A DNA stretch of 12,288 nt from Smittium mucronatum (Eukaryota; Kickxellomycota; Harpellomycetes; Harpellales; Legeriomycetaceae): contig LSSL01000156.1 in NCBI GenBank assembly GCA_001953115.1, positions 1 through 12,288 on the forward strand. Direction: 5' to 3'. Under the pieces are notes generated by a model. That model did no database searches. It had not been told where the DNA came from and saw nothing but the letters and a program-made list of their open reading frames with translations. Each line of letters opens with the position of its first letter. Position 1 is the stretch's first letter. Below are positions 1 to 8,431 of this stretch, one piece after another. Position numbers and translations under genes: made by a program.

Positions 1-359
1 AAAAAAAAAATTGGCGAAATTTCGTGCAAAGAGGTGATATTATAAATGTGTTTTTTGTTAAAGTGCGAATAAGTTATCAACGTTCCAAGATTAAATACTA
101 AGCCCCGTTTGATGCGAAAAACTTATCAATAGTTGAGATCTTATCGAGCTCCCTAGGGATGACGCCATCTATCAATGGAGTCGAATTGTTGAATCTTTCC
201 ATGAATGTTTATAACTATTACAGCACTCTCAGAAACTCTATAAAGGCTGTTTTCTTTGCATATGCTAGCCCTGGAAGTAATGTAAGGGATATGGTAACAG
301 TTTTTAACGAAGTCGGTGATGTGTGTGATCCAAAATCAAAGTTTTCGGATTCAAACTAA
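1..359 (+). pseudogene. Relic copy A of an unknown protein family (paralogue of the relic ending at 1466)
   Basis: A plus-strand frame enters from the left edge and reads to TAA at 357-359, interrupted by one in-frame TAA at 99-101. After that stop it is open from 102, and the first ATG is at 159. The sequence is clearly less AT-rich than the spacers. Residues coded by 108-269 align without gaps to the relic at 1257-1418: about 19 of 54 identical by eye, with many conservative changes. Matching blocks include VEILSSSLGM against IELVSESLRM and SIKAVFFAYA against SLKKAFFASA. Many differences between matching codons are third-base, as expected for a frame once kept by protein selection. Upstream of the internal stop the similarity is weaker but can be followed with a one-residue gap. 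I do not recognise the family; no signal peptide, membrane segment or catalytic motif is evident. It is probably a dead, 5'-truncated copy. A live gene starting at ATG 159 (66 aa) is less likely, because the homology extends upstream of that ATG. Confidence 0.6.
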
Positions 360-376
360 TGGAGAAAAAACTATGA

Positions 377-1054
377 CTAAATATACACATCTAGTGAGGG
401 TCAATCTTCAGAAAAAATTAATTCCTCTACCACAAACTCGGAGGGTGAATTCGGTACTCAGTCTATCTCAGATAAAACAATAATCGAAAACATGAAATTA
501 TTCTCAAGCACAACCTTGGGATCCAAAATATTGACTACCAATAGCTTATTCTTTTCTGTTAGCTCTACATTGCCCTTGAGCAGTTTGCTGATAACTGATT
601 CATATTTATTGGCTAGTTATTTATCGGCTAAAAACACATAATCATCTTCAAGCACTATTTCAGAGCCATTTGCATCGCCAAATATAAATTAATTCGTTTT
701 CTTTGGTTCTTTATTGACCTTGAGCACCCCAGAGATATCAGGTGCAACATTATTAACCACTTCATCACAATAAACAAGCCCAAATTCATCTTTTAACACC
801 CTTTCAAAGTCCAGCATCTCATTTGCTATCGAGGCATCCAGTACTGTTTTTCCTCATCCCTTTCCGTCTCTTTATCAATACCTAATTCACATTCACCTTT
901 AAAAACATTTCCCACATCCACATCCATTTACTTATACCTCACCATTTCCCTCTAACAAAACTTGCTTTTTTTCATCAACTAGTTCTAATATCCGCAACTT
1001 TTCTTTAAAAGATGCAAAAAATCTTCCAGGATCAATAGATGAATCAAGCCCTGA
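377..1054 (-). pseudogene. Decayed gene for an unknown charged protein
   Basis: The minus strand carries coding-like sequence between the two plus-strand relics. One frame (about 860 down to 377) reads through KTVLDASIANEMLDFERVL and LANKYESVISKLLKGNVEL with G-rich first codon positions, but has in-frame stops at 689-691, 617-619, 458-460, 401-403 and 377-379. Its 5' portion is split: 935-1054 is in the same frame and contains SFKEKLRILELVDEKKQVLL, while 826-927 (ATG at 925-927) is in another frame, so at least two indels are needed. The product would be rich in Lys, Glu, Asp, Leu and Val and partly helical; no family is recognised. The opposite strand reads as an unusually open Ser/Thr/Phe-rich frame, which I take as the antisense shadow because first-position G bias favours the minus strand. 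It lies tail-to-tail with copy A and head-to-head with copy C. Confident as a relic, not as to identity. Confidence 0.55.
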
Positions 1055-1466
1055 TTATGATGGAAGTCAAGTAAGATTAACCACGTATGCTTCTGTAAGT
1101 TTCAATTTGAAGTTCACAGCATTTTCTTACTCAGACATATTTTTCATACTCATTGGGCAGAATGGGCTAGATTTCAGTGAATTTGGCGAAATATCTTTAA
1201 GTCCGAATTTAAAAAGCTACGCTTTAGACAATAAAAGAACTGAATACTCAGTTCAGTTTGATAAAACCAATTCAGCATCTATTGAACTTGTATCTGAATC
1301 TCTTCGAATGCCATTATATATTGACGGATTTATGATGCTAAATATTTATTTAGAAGATTATGGCTTTTCCAGAATTTTCAATAGTTCTTTAAAGAAAGCA
1401 TTTTTTGCATCGGCTAATCGAAGAAGTTTTTTAATAGTCATAGTAATGATTTGCAACAAGATTTGA
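1040..1466 (+). pseudogene. Relic copy C of the same unknown family as the relic at 1-359
   Basis: The plus frame is open from 903 to TGA at 1464-1466. The part before about 1040 is probably antisense to the minus-strand relic, so the start given is approximate. No ATG occurs in frame until the codon within SLRMPLYIDG near 1309, deep inside the part homologous to copy A, so no sensible start exists. Residues from QFDKTN (about 1254) to FFASAN (about 1418) align with copy A without gaps, and NGLDFSEFGEI upstream may match the start of copy A with one gap. The end (LIVIVMICNKI) is hydrophobic and does not match copy A. Composition is coding-like (Ser, Leu, Phe, Asp, Asn). It lacks internal stops but has no start and its 5' end abuts an oppositely oriented relic. 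I call it a truncated copy; an exon of a split gene cannot be excluded. Confidence 0.55.
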
Positions 1467-1720
1467 GATGCCTGTGATATAGCACAATATCCCCTCTCTT
1501 AAACAAAAAGATTTATAATCATTTAATTTGCACATTTATTGATAGCTATAATAAAAAAATACTTATAATCATTTTATAATCTTTTGTTTTGAAAGATTAT
1601 AGATATTTTCTACCATTTAAAAATTGAAGCACTAGAATCTTTCTTTAGCCTTATAAGGGGTTTACAAATTATTATAATACTTTTTTTAAAAATTATTTTA
1701 TTTAATTTGCGAATTAAGAT
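1467..1720. other. AT-rich spacer
   Basis: Very AT-rich sequence with several close variants of TTATAATCATTT between 1510 and 1585 and T/A runs. I see no gene, RNA or clear repeat array. Confidence 0.6.
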
Positions 1721-2222
1721 AGATCACCCCCTCCCAGGAGTGAAATACCTCTCAGTGGTTTAGGGACTTAAGTAGAGTGCTTTTCAAAGTGCAAATTGCT
1801 AAAGTTTTGGACTGCGTTGTACTATTCTTTGTTGGAAGATGTGGAGACAGTGCACATCGATTCCAGAGGAGGACCATCTCGAAACAGGAGTATTGGTTGT
1901 TTAGCAAAGCTGAGGCATAGTCTAGTGCACAAATCTTGAGTTCGACAGTCAGGCGGATATCAGAGTTTAACAGCCATTTGTAGGATAGCCATGTCGATCA
2001 AAACCACGATTAGGTAGGAGCCCAATTTTATTAAACATTTCAGAAGTAGGCTCTTATTAGGAGCTCTGCAGCTTCAATGAGCTATTTTTCATTGACAAAG
2101 AGTTTAATTCATAGCAATTAAAGACTCAAAAATACACCTACTTGAAGCAATTCCACGGAATGGATCTTACAGTTAGTAGATTGCATCATTTTGCTGTGGA
2201 TATTCAGCTTTTATTCCAATAG
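1721..2222. other. GC-richer island, unidentified degraded sequence
   Basis: Base composition rises abruptly (visibly over 40% G+C in 1721-2060) and falls back after about 2225. Short coding-like frames exist on both strands. On plus, 1772-1939 is open (contains EDVETVHIDSRGGPSRNR), continues in the same frame to TAG at 2015-2017, and a different frame at 2115-2222 includes YLKQFHGMDLTVSRLHHF. On minus, 1755-1997 is open for 81 codons. None has a start and I cannot assign any to a family. At this composition open frames of such length can occur by chance. The segment is best described as a degraded gene, degraded mobile element, or possibly a non-coding RNA gene; strand is undecided. Confidence 0.4.
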
Positions 2223-3500
2223 AGGGACTTATTGTAGTTAGGATAATAGACTTTATATATATTTCCTTTTCTTTTTTTCATGTTTTTTTAGTATAGTTTT
2301 TACTGAAGTTATCTTACAATAAAATCCCGTGGGGCAAATTCAAAAAAGTGTTTCTAATGATTTACCATTATTGGTTTGTTGATGGTTAAATTTATCACAG
2401 CCAATTATTTACGTTATAAAAAAGGCCCAGTCTTGAAAATTATTTCGAATATTTAACCTTAAAAGAATGTTGGTATAGAAATTAACTGGGATAGATTCTT
2501 CCAAAAATTTATATATTGCAAATATTATTCGGTAATTAGAGAAATTCTGTTCTAAAATTACATCAAATATCATTGATCAGATTTTTTTTAAGCCTAATTT
2601 TTTTTTCTTGAAAAAAATTGAAATTTCCTGAAAATGGGATTTTTCTCGAAAAAATGAAATGCAGAAATAAAAAATTGCACATATTAGCCGAAATCTAGTA
2701 TATTCTAATATTATCTTGTTATAAAATTATGAAAGTGCCAGGATAATACAATATTTTTTCTTCCAAAAAGAATAATCTATCTACATTGCTACCCAAAAAA
2801 GCGTTTCAGGTGTGCAATGATGGAATTGGCAATTTAGCAAAAATCCTGATATCATTTATTTTCCTAGATTAATAAGGTGTAAACTTGTTAATAAAAAAGC
2901 CACGATCTTTCTACAATGAGTAGAGAAATATTTTTCTATTTAATGTTAATAGCCTAGATGAACTTGAAATAAAATATTTATAACCAATAAAGTGGATTCC
3001 TATCATACTTGTAATGGAATGGGGCTAAAGATTATTATATTTAGCTTGAAAAATCAATTAATCGGGGTTTTTACAATTAAGAATTTAAGAAATAACACTC
3101 ACCTAGTCTTTAATAGGATATTTTTATATGAAATCTATTATTTTTAACCCTCTAAAACATTTTGGAAATTAAGTTTTATTATCATCTTAGTTTTTATAAC
3201 TGAATAAATCGTATATTTTAAACTAAAACGAGAAACTCATAAGGAATCGGGGAGTATAATATGGTTATTTTTATTATATAACAGCTTAAAATTGTGGATC
3301 AGAAAACTATAATTAAGGTATTTATTCAGCCAAATTTATTGGGCAATAGAAGTGGTCGAAAAAACAACTTAATGCTTAATCATCTGAAAGATTCTATTTG
3401 AAAATTTACACTTCTCTATCAAATTTTTAATATCTCCAAATTTCAGATACTTATAGCATACAATCTATATGACCATTGTATATTTCAGCCATCAAGTTTG
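2223..3500. other. AT-rich spacer, no gene seen
   Basis: Long stretch of AT-rich DNA with frequent stops in all six frames. Homopolymer runs are common (for example near 2580-2660). A 14-base match, ATTTATTCAGCCAA, near 3320-3337 recurs inverted near 4190-4206, on the other side of the foldback element. I could not extend it into a convincing longer inverted repeat. No RNA gene recognised. Confidence 0.6.
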
Positions 3501-3583
3501 TTTTTATAGTTGAAATATCGAGAATTCATTATAAACAGAAATTTTTTTATAGTCGAAATATCTAGAGTTCATTATAAGCAGAA
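3501..3583. repeat. 43-bp tandem duplication, two copies
   Basis: Copy 1 is 3501-3540 and copy 2 is 3544-3583, both starting TTTTTATAGT and ending with a CAGAA block; the period is 43 bases. Over the 40 aligned bases four differ by eye (three transitions and one transversion), about 90% identity. It lies 44 bases upstream of the foldback element, so it may be unrelated or a local replication-slippage product. Confidence 0.8.
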
Positions 3584-3639
3584 TTTTATTTTATTTTAAT
3601 CAATTAGTTTTGATTTATACAATAACTTACAGGGTTTTT

Positions 3640-3749
3640 CATTCCAATAGACACTTTTTTTCATTTGAATAGACCCTTTTTTCCATTCCAATAGACCCTT
3701 TTTTTCATTCCAATAGACCCTTTTTTTCATTCCAATAGACCCTTTTTTT
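3640..3749 (+). repeat. Array of five 22-bp subterminal units
   Basis: Units start at 3640, 3662, 3684, 3706 and 3728. The consensus is CATTCCAATAGACCC followed by seven T. Unit 1 has GACAC instead of GACCC, unit 2 has CATTTGAAT and is one base shorter; units 3 to 5 are identical. Identical inner units and divergent outer ones suggest recent expansion within the array. Subterminal repeats of this kind often serve as transposase binding sites in DNA transposons; that role is inferred here. Confidence 0.85.
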
Positions 3750-3940
3750 AGATTTGCGGGGTTATTTTTTTGATTAAAATAAAAAAAACGTTATCATTGG
3801 ACTTAATAATTATTTATACCAATCAAAAAGAAAAAGATTATAATACCTAAGAACAATATGATTTTAACCAATAATGACATATATTAATGCCTATAAGTTA
3901 AAGTGAATTATTGGTTATAAGAATGACCCCACAGGTCCAG

Positions 3941-3983
3941 AAAAAAAGGTCTATTGGAATGAAAAAAAGGGTCTATTGGAATG
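3941..3983 (-). repeat. Two inverted 22-bp subterminal units
   Basis: Two copies of the left-array unit in inverted orientation, 3941-3961 (one base short) and 3962-3983, followed directly by the end of the terminal repeat. The right arm carries two units against five on the left, so the element is asymmetric. Confidence 0.85.
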
Positions 3984-3996
3984 AAAAACCCTGTAA

Positions 3997-5358
3997 TCTA
4001 TGGTCTAAATGAAAAAATAAACATGATTTGACAAAAATCCTCCATTTCAAGCAGTAATGCAGGTTGAGTAATGAGGTTTTTTTTTATCTTCAAATAGAAA
4101 TTATCGTGTTTCAAATTAGGAATTCGATAGTTCTTTAAACCTGTAAGGGGCTAAAGGAGGATATTTTTTAAGTACAAATATTAATCATATTGGCTGAATA
4201 AATTTGATTCTTTTTTTGTTAAGCCAATAACAAATTGTATTTTTATCTAGATCTTATTTCCTGAAGCCACTTCTAAGTTACGCTTAAAAAATGTGGTCAT
4301 GACTATTGGTACACTACCAATTGACATATTTGACATCTCAATACTTTTCGACCAATAAATATAAAGTATTAGAATTTAACTTTTTTCATTCATGATTTTA
4401 AAAAATACGCAAATATTATTTGTCAACATCATCTTAATTACTCAAAATGATAGGAAGAAAAAGTAGACGAAGTGGTAGTATGCAGACAGTCTAGTTTGGG
4501 CACCTTAAAAAATCGAGTCTATGTTTTACTTGATTTTTTATCACGGGATTTTATTTCAAGATAAACAAAATAAAACTGCGCAATAAGTGATTAGAAAAAA
4601 TTTCAAGGTTATAAAAGATTGTTTCTCTAAGTTGTAAAAAAATCCCTTTACCGGCTACAAACCTAGCATATATTAGGGCGATATCTAGCATTTAATAACA
4701 CCATACAGATTAACTAAAAGTTTATCAGACTTTGTGGCATTTGTACTCTAGATTTTTTATAGCTATAAAATAACCAATCTTATGATCAATATATATATAT
4801 ATAGGCAAACAGAATTATATAATAATTTAGGGAAAAAACAAGATTTTTTCATGTCTATATACTAGAGTTTTATAAGTCGGATTCTTTTTTCTATATATCG
4901 ATTTGGGGTTTAAAACTATTAACCTACTCTGCATATATACAGTATTCTGCATATATTTTCTTTGCACATATAAAAATTTCATCTACGTATTAAAAATTTG
5001 ATTCCGTATAAAAAAAATCAAAACTCGAATTTTTAAATCAGGAATTTGAAAATTCCCAGAAAAACTCGATAAATACAAAAAAAGATATTGCGGAAAGGTT
5101 GTTGATAACTAGATTTTTGCTTTTAATAGAGCAAATTAAAAGATTAAACTCTTGTCCCGATTAAATTTTTATCATAAAATACATAAAATGAAAACGAAAA
5201 ATAATGCCGCATTTTTTGATACAATTTATTTTCATAGAAACTTTGAATATCGATAATTTAATATAAAATGTCACTAATTTCAACTTGATGGGCATCAAAT
5301 TATCTCTAAAAAATCATATCTAGTAAATAGAACCTTAAGAAATATCAAAATAAAAAAA
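3997..5358. other. AT-rich spacer upstream of the 358-aa gene
   Basis: No gene seen. Small items: a perfect 7-bp hairpin with 3-base loop at 4305-4321 (ATTGGTA, CAC, TACCAAT); an (AT)n run at 4789-4803; TCTGCATATAT repeated at 4928 and 4946. A slightly GC-richer patch at 4055-4170 reads as short interrupted frames on the minus strand without a recognisable product. A TATAAAA sequence at 5262-5268 lies about 90 bases before the next ATG, but such strings are common at this composition and I do not call it a promoter. A 6-codon upstream ORF lies at 5268-5288. Confidence 0.5.
4789..4803. repeat. (AT)n microsatellite
   Basis: Fifteen bases of uninterrupted AT dinucleotide repeat in the spacer before the intact gene. 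Confidence 0.9.
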
Positions 5359-6435
5359 ATGAAAATCAGCTACCTCCTATTTAACATGCTTTCATTCACA
5401 AATTCAGAAGCGATTTCAGGAATCGCTAAGAGAAGTGAATTTAAGCCCGTTCTTTTTGCATCCTCTTTAAAAACAAAATGTTATGGAGGCCAGACGTTTG
5501 AAACTCAAATTGTTATAAACAGTGGGTGGATAGTACACTCACAAACTGTAGAAGATTATAATAAGCTTTTATTTTCAGATACCCCACATATTTGCAGAGT
5601 GGAACATGAAAAAAACTATAAATTTATAGCCGCATATTGTGCCAATCAGCTTTATTTGTGGAATGGGTTTAAGCGCGGTGTAATACACTATAAAATTTCA
5701 AGCAATAACGATGATCTTACTATAGCAGCAGTTTCTGGACATGGATTTGTTCCCTATGCTGTTAGTCTGAATGTTATGGTGAAATCCATAATGATACCAA
5801 TCATAACTGGCGACGAAAAAAATAACGAATTTTCCAATTACATTATAATAGAATTTACAAAGCAAATGTCAGACTTTTTGGGTTTAGGAAAAGTATTTTA
5901 TGATTATCGCAAGACAATAAAAGATGGAAAAACGGGAATATATGGTCTGAGGTATAACGATTATTGGTTGAAATGGGATAGAGCCTGTGTTATTGCGATA
6001 TGGGGAATGCAACAGCTGGGAGAAGATTATATTCACGTTCTCCCAAAATGTTTTAGTTTGGAAACTCCTAGACCATTATATAGTAAAGTAATAGACTTGG
6101 GTTTTAGTGAATACCAAAGAAGAGCTGATGAAACATCCTGTAATTTTGAGCAGTATCGATATAATCCCGTTTTGTTTGACGCTTTTGCTGATGTAAAAAT
6201 AAAAAATACTTATGAACATGGTTACATGATAGCTGACGGAAATGGTCCAGATACGGCGATATTGTTTAAATATCTTAAAAATGACACTTTTCTTGAACAA
6301 ACAGCTAGGAATCGTAATATGCTTAACATCAGTAGTTCAGAATATAGAAACAACGTTACTGAAAAAATAATTGATTACTTGAAGATTAAATATTTAGGAA
6401 GAGCTGGTGGTATTGTCGAAAACTTTCTCAACTAA
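5359..6435 (+). CDS. Hypothetical protein, 358 aa, possibly secreted; the only intact gene
   Basis: ATG at 5359 in an A-rich context, TAA at 6433-6435, no internal stop, and composition markedly less AT-rich than the flanks. The frame is open upstream to 5278 without another ATG, so 5359 is the earliest start. I recognise no family. The N-terminus (MKISYLLFNMLSFTNSEA) is short and moderately hydrophobic, compatible with a weak signal peptide; residues 130-150 are hydrophobic but not a clear membrane helix. There are six cysteines, in contexts TKCYGG, HICRVE, AYCANQ, RACVIA, PKCFSL and TSCNFE. Asn-X-Ser/Thr sites occur near the C-terminus (NDT, NIS, NVT). Together these could suit a secreted, disulfide-bonded protein, but this is inference. 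Mid-protein motifs such as GIYGLRYNDYWLKWDRA and EHGYMIADGNGPDTAILF look like folded-domain sequence. It has no neighbours within 1 kb and no operon. It shows no convincing similarity to the relics at the left end. Real gene: likely; function: unknown. Confidence 0.85.
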   Translation: MKISYLLFNMLSFTNSEAISGIAKRSEFKPVLFASSLKTKCYGGQTFETQIVINSGWIVHSQTVEDYNKLLFSDTPHICRVEHEKNYKFIAAYCANQLYLWNGFKRGVIHYKISSNNDDLTIAAVSGHGFVPYAVSLNVMVKSIMIPIITGDEKNNEFSNYIIIEFTKQMSDFLGLGKVFYDYRKTIKDGKTGIYGLRYNDYWLKWDRACVIAIWGMQQLGEDYIHVLPKCFSLETPRPLYSKVIDLGFSEYQRRADETSCNFEQYRYNPVLFDAFADVKIKNTYEHGYMIADGNGPDTAILFKYLKNDTFLEQTARNRNMLNISSSEYRNNVTEKIIDYLKIKYLGRAGGIVENFLN

Positions 6436-8143
6436 GACGAAAGTTTCATTTTCATTTTTTAATTTGATTTTTTATATCCAGAAAAAAATCTTGAAAAAAA
6501 AACAAATTCGAATACCATTTTTTTATATTTAAATGATTGAAATTATTTCAACATTTTTTTGGCTGTTGTGTATAAGTTAAAGATTTATGAGGGCTGAAAG
6601 GTTAACAGACTTTTATTTAAATCTAAATTTTCAAACTGATATATAATTTGTTTGATTAAACATTGTTTATTGGTAAACACTTTTCTTTTTTATTGGATCA
6701 TAGTTCAATTAAATAATGAGATTAAATTGATGTACCTAGAAATATTATTTAGTAATGAGTTTATTTGAGAAAAAGAGCTTAAAGTAGGACGGTATCATAC
6801 AAAACTCGATTTTTATAGGTATTAATACATATCTTTGAAATGAAGAAATATATAAAGATTCGTCCCTTTTAATACCTTAAAGTTAAATCACATACACACA
6901 TAATCTAATTATAAAAAATTAAATTTTTATTTTTTTAATAGATTTTTTATTTTAAGAGGCATAATGATACTAGTATTTTACCACTTTTTTATTAATATAA
7001 ATTGAATTTTTTTTTTTAACTGTGGGGATTGGTTTTTACTCACAGAATTAGTTCTACTTTGTTAATAAATATACTAAAATTCTTGTGAATCAATTAGTAT
7101 ACGGGAACTAAATTTTAGGTTAAATTATATCATTAAAGACTGAACGAGCTCGAATATCTGAAATTTAAATATAATTAATTATTTGAATATTAAACCCCTC
7201 AAAATTATTCACAAAATATCAAAAAACCTCTATTTATATCATCAATATTATTAAATTATAAAACCTAATAAAAAAAGCAAAAATATCAATAAATCTAATT
7301 AAAAAAATTGATCAAGAAAATCTGGTTAATGTTAGATCTAAAACACCTTTATTTTATAGAAATTTTTTGAAATAAAAGATTATTTCGATGTAAAATAAAT
7401 CCCTATATACGTTCAAAATAAATAATTTATTATTATAATTAGGGGAAATATTGGAAATTGAGATTGGTATAAAATATACCATATCTCTGAATTTAAGGTT
7501 ATATTAGAGCTATTTTTTTATATCATCTTTAATCAGAATTCACCCACTATTATGCAAAAATCAATTAGGATAGGTATTATCAAGCTGAAAGCTTTACTGC
7601 GTGAACAGAAATATTATTTTCATTCCATTTATTTCTCTATATAACCATTTTTTTAAAAAAAAGTAAGAAATACTCGATATTTTTTCCTCCAGACTTTTTT
7701 TTTATATTATATTATTATATCCAGAGTTTTTGATTATTTTTTTTTCCACTTCAGACAATAACTAGGTTTCTATTATTATCTTCCTTGTTTATGGAGAAGT
7801 AAATATTTTTAATAAAAAAATTGATAGCTTTTTAAGAATTTATTCATATAAATATTTTTAGCTTAAAATTTTTGGAAAAAATAGTTAGTATGTGGGTTTT
7901 TATGTTCAATCTCTGACTATTCAGGCTTAAATCTATAAAAGAAAATAGTATTTATAAAAGATTAATAAGATGAGAGCTATAATAAAGAAATAAATTCAAA
8001 AGTCGTTTAGAATAAAGATTATATACAAGATTATATTCTATCGATTTATTTATCACACTTTTTATAAAAATTTATTAAATTTTTTATAGGGTTTATTACT
8101 GGTTCTCAACTAAATTATAAACAGCAATATCTATTTAACTAAA
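6436..8143. other. AT-rich spacer downstream of the 358-aa gene
   Basis: About 1.7 kb of highly AT-rich sequence with stops in every frame and many T and A runs. T-rich stretches just after the stop codon (6445-6480) could serve 3'-end formation but no defined signal is visible. I see no gene, RNA or repeat array. Confidence 0.6.
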
Positions 8144-8146
8144 TTA

Positions 8147-8431
8147 AAGTAGTAAAAAGAAGTAAATAATATAAAGAAATGGAAAGAGAATCGTACAAAT
8201 AACACTAAGGTTAGCTTTTACACCTGGTTTAATACAAAAACTACAGGGTATTATTTTTGTTCCGGTGTCACTTTTCTTAGTATTTTTATCGTCTCTGATG
8301 ATTTTTTCTTTTAGATAATTTTTTAACTCAAGGAAAATCCATTCTGTGGGTAAAATTTTAATGCATATATTAAAAAAATACAAAAATTCGCAATTACATT
8401 CAATATTGTATAAGCTGATACTGAATTGAAA
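8147..8431 (-). pseudogene. Possible gene relic: Cys-containing open frame without ATG
   Basis: The minus strand is open for 95 codons from just after a TGA (8432-8434) to TAA at 8144-8146, but contains no ATG in frame. Part of it (about 8205-8350) is richer in G+C than its surroundings. The reading includes NIECNCEF, TEWIFLELKNYLKEKIIRDD, then KIIPCSFCIKPG, and ends in a hydrophobic FLYIIYFFLLL. A C-x2-C pair preceded by charged sequence and followed by a hydrophobic helix is loosely like the N-terminal zinc region of ISXO2/Merlin-type transposases, but the match is too weak to name it. By a rough estimate an open frame of this length could arise by chance once in several windows of this composition. 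Treat as a low-confidence relic. Confidence 0.25.

Larger units (their letters stand above)
3627..3996. mobile_element. Foldback / MITE-like non-autonomous DNA element, 370 bp
   Basis: The ends are perfect 26-base inverted repeats: 3627-3652 begins TTACAGGGTTTTTCATTCC and 3971-3996 is its reverse complement. Inside the ends sit copies of a 22-base unit, five on the left and two inverted on the right. The arms continue inward with degenerate complementarity (3750-3771 against 3918-3940, differing mainly by transitions). A further exact 10-base inverted pair follows (AACCAATAAT at 3866-3875 and ATTATTGGTT at 3907-3916). If the element proper starts at CAGGG, the flanks are TAACTTA (3623-3629) and TAATCTA (3994-4000), a possible 7-base target duplication with two transitions; a TA duplication would fit equally well. 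It has no coding capacity, so it would depend on a transposase encoded elsewhere. Superfamily is undetermined: hAT-like, Tc1/mariner-like and true foldback elements are all possible. Confidence 0.8.

Noticed and set aside
384..902. Plus-strand Ser/Thr-rich frame joining the two plus-strand relics in one register
   Set aside because: It has several stops and an S/T/F/P-rich composition typical of the antisense of an acidic, lysine-rich coding strand; the minus reading has better codon structure.
1735..1800. Possible large-subunit rRNA fragment
   Set aside because: AGTGAAATACC resembles a conserved rRNA segment, but the flanking conserved blocks expected before and after it are absent, so an 11-base match is not enough.
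1925..1965. Possible tRNA T-arm (GAGTTCGACAGTC)
   Set aside because: The stem closing this loop does not pair and no matching D-arm or acceptor stem is found upstream.
3627..3996. CRISPR array
   Set aside because: The repeated units are directly adjacent without spacers, occur in inverted arrays at the ends of an inverted-repeat element, and the sequence is eukaryotic in character.
5262..5268. TATAAAA as a promoter for the 358-aa gene
   Set aside because: Such strings are frequent by chance at this base composition and nothing else supports it.
6076..6300. Minus-strand open frame of 74 codons
   Set aside because: It lies entirely inside and antisense to the intact 358-aa gene, and is a shadow of that frame.
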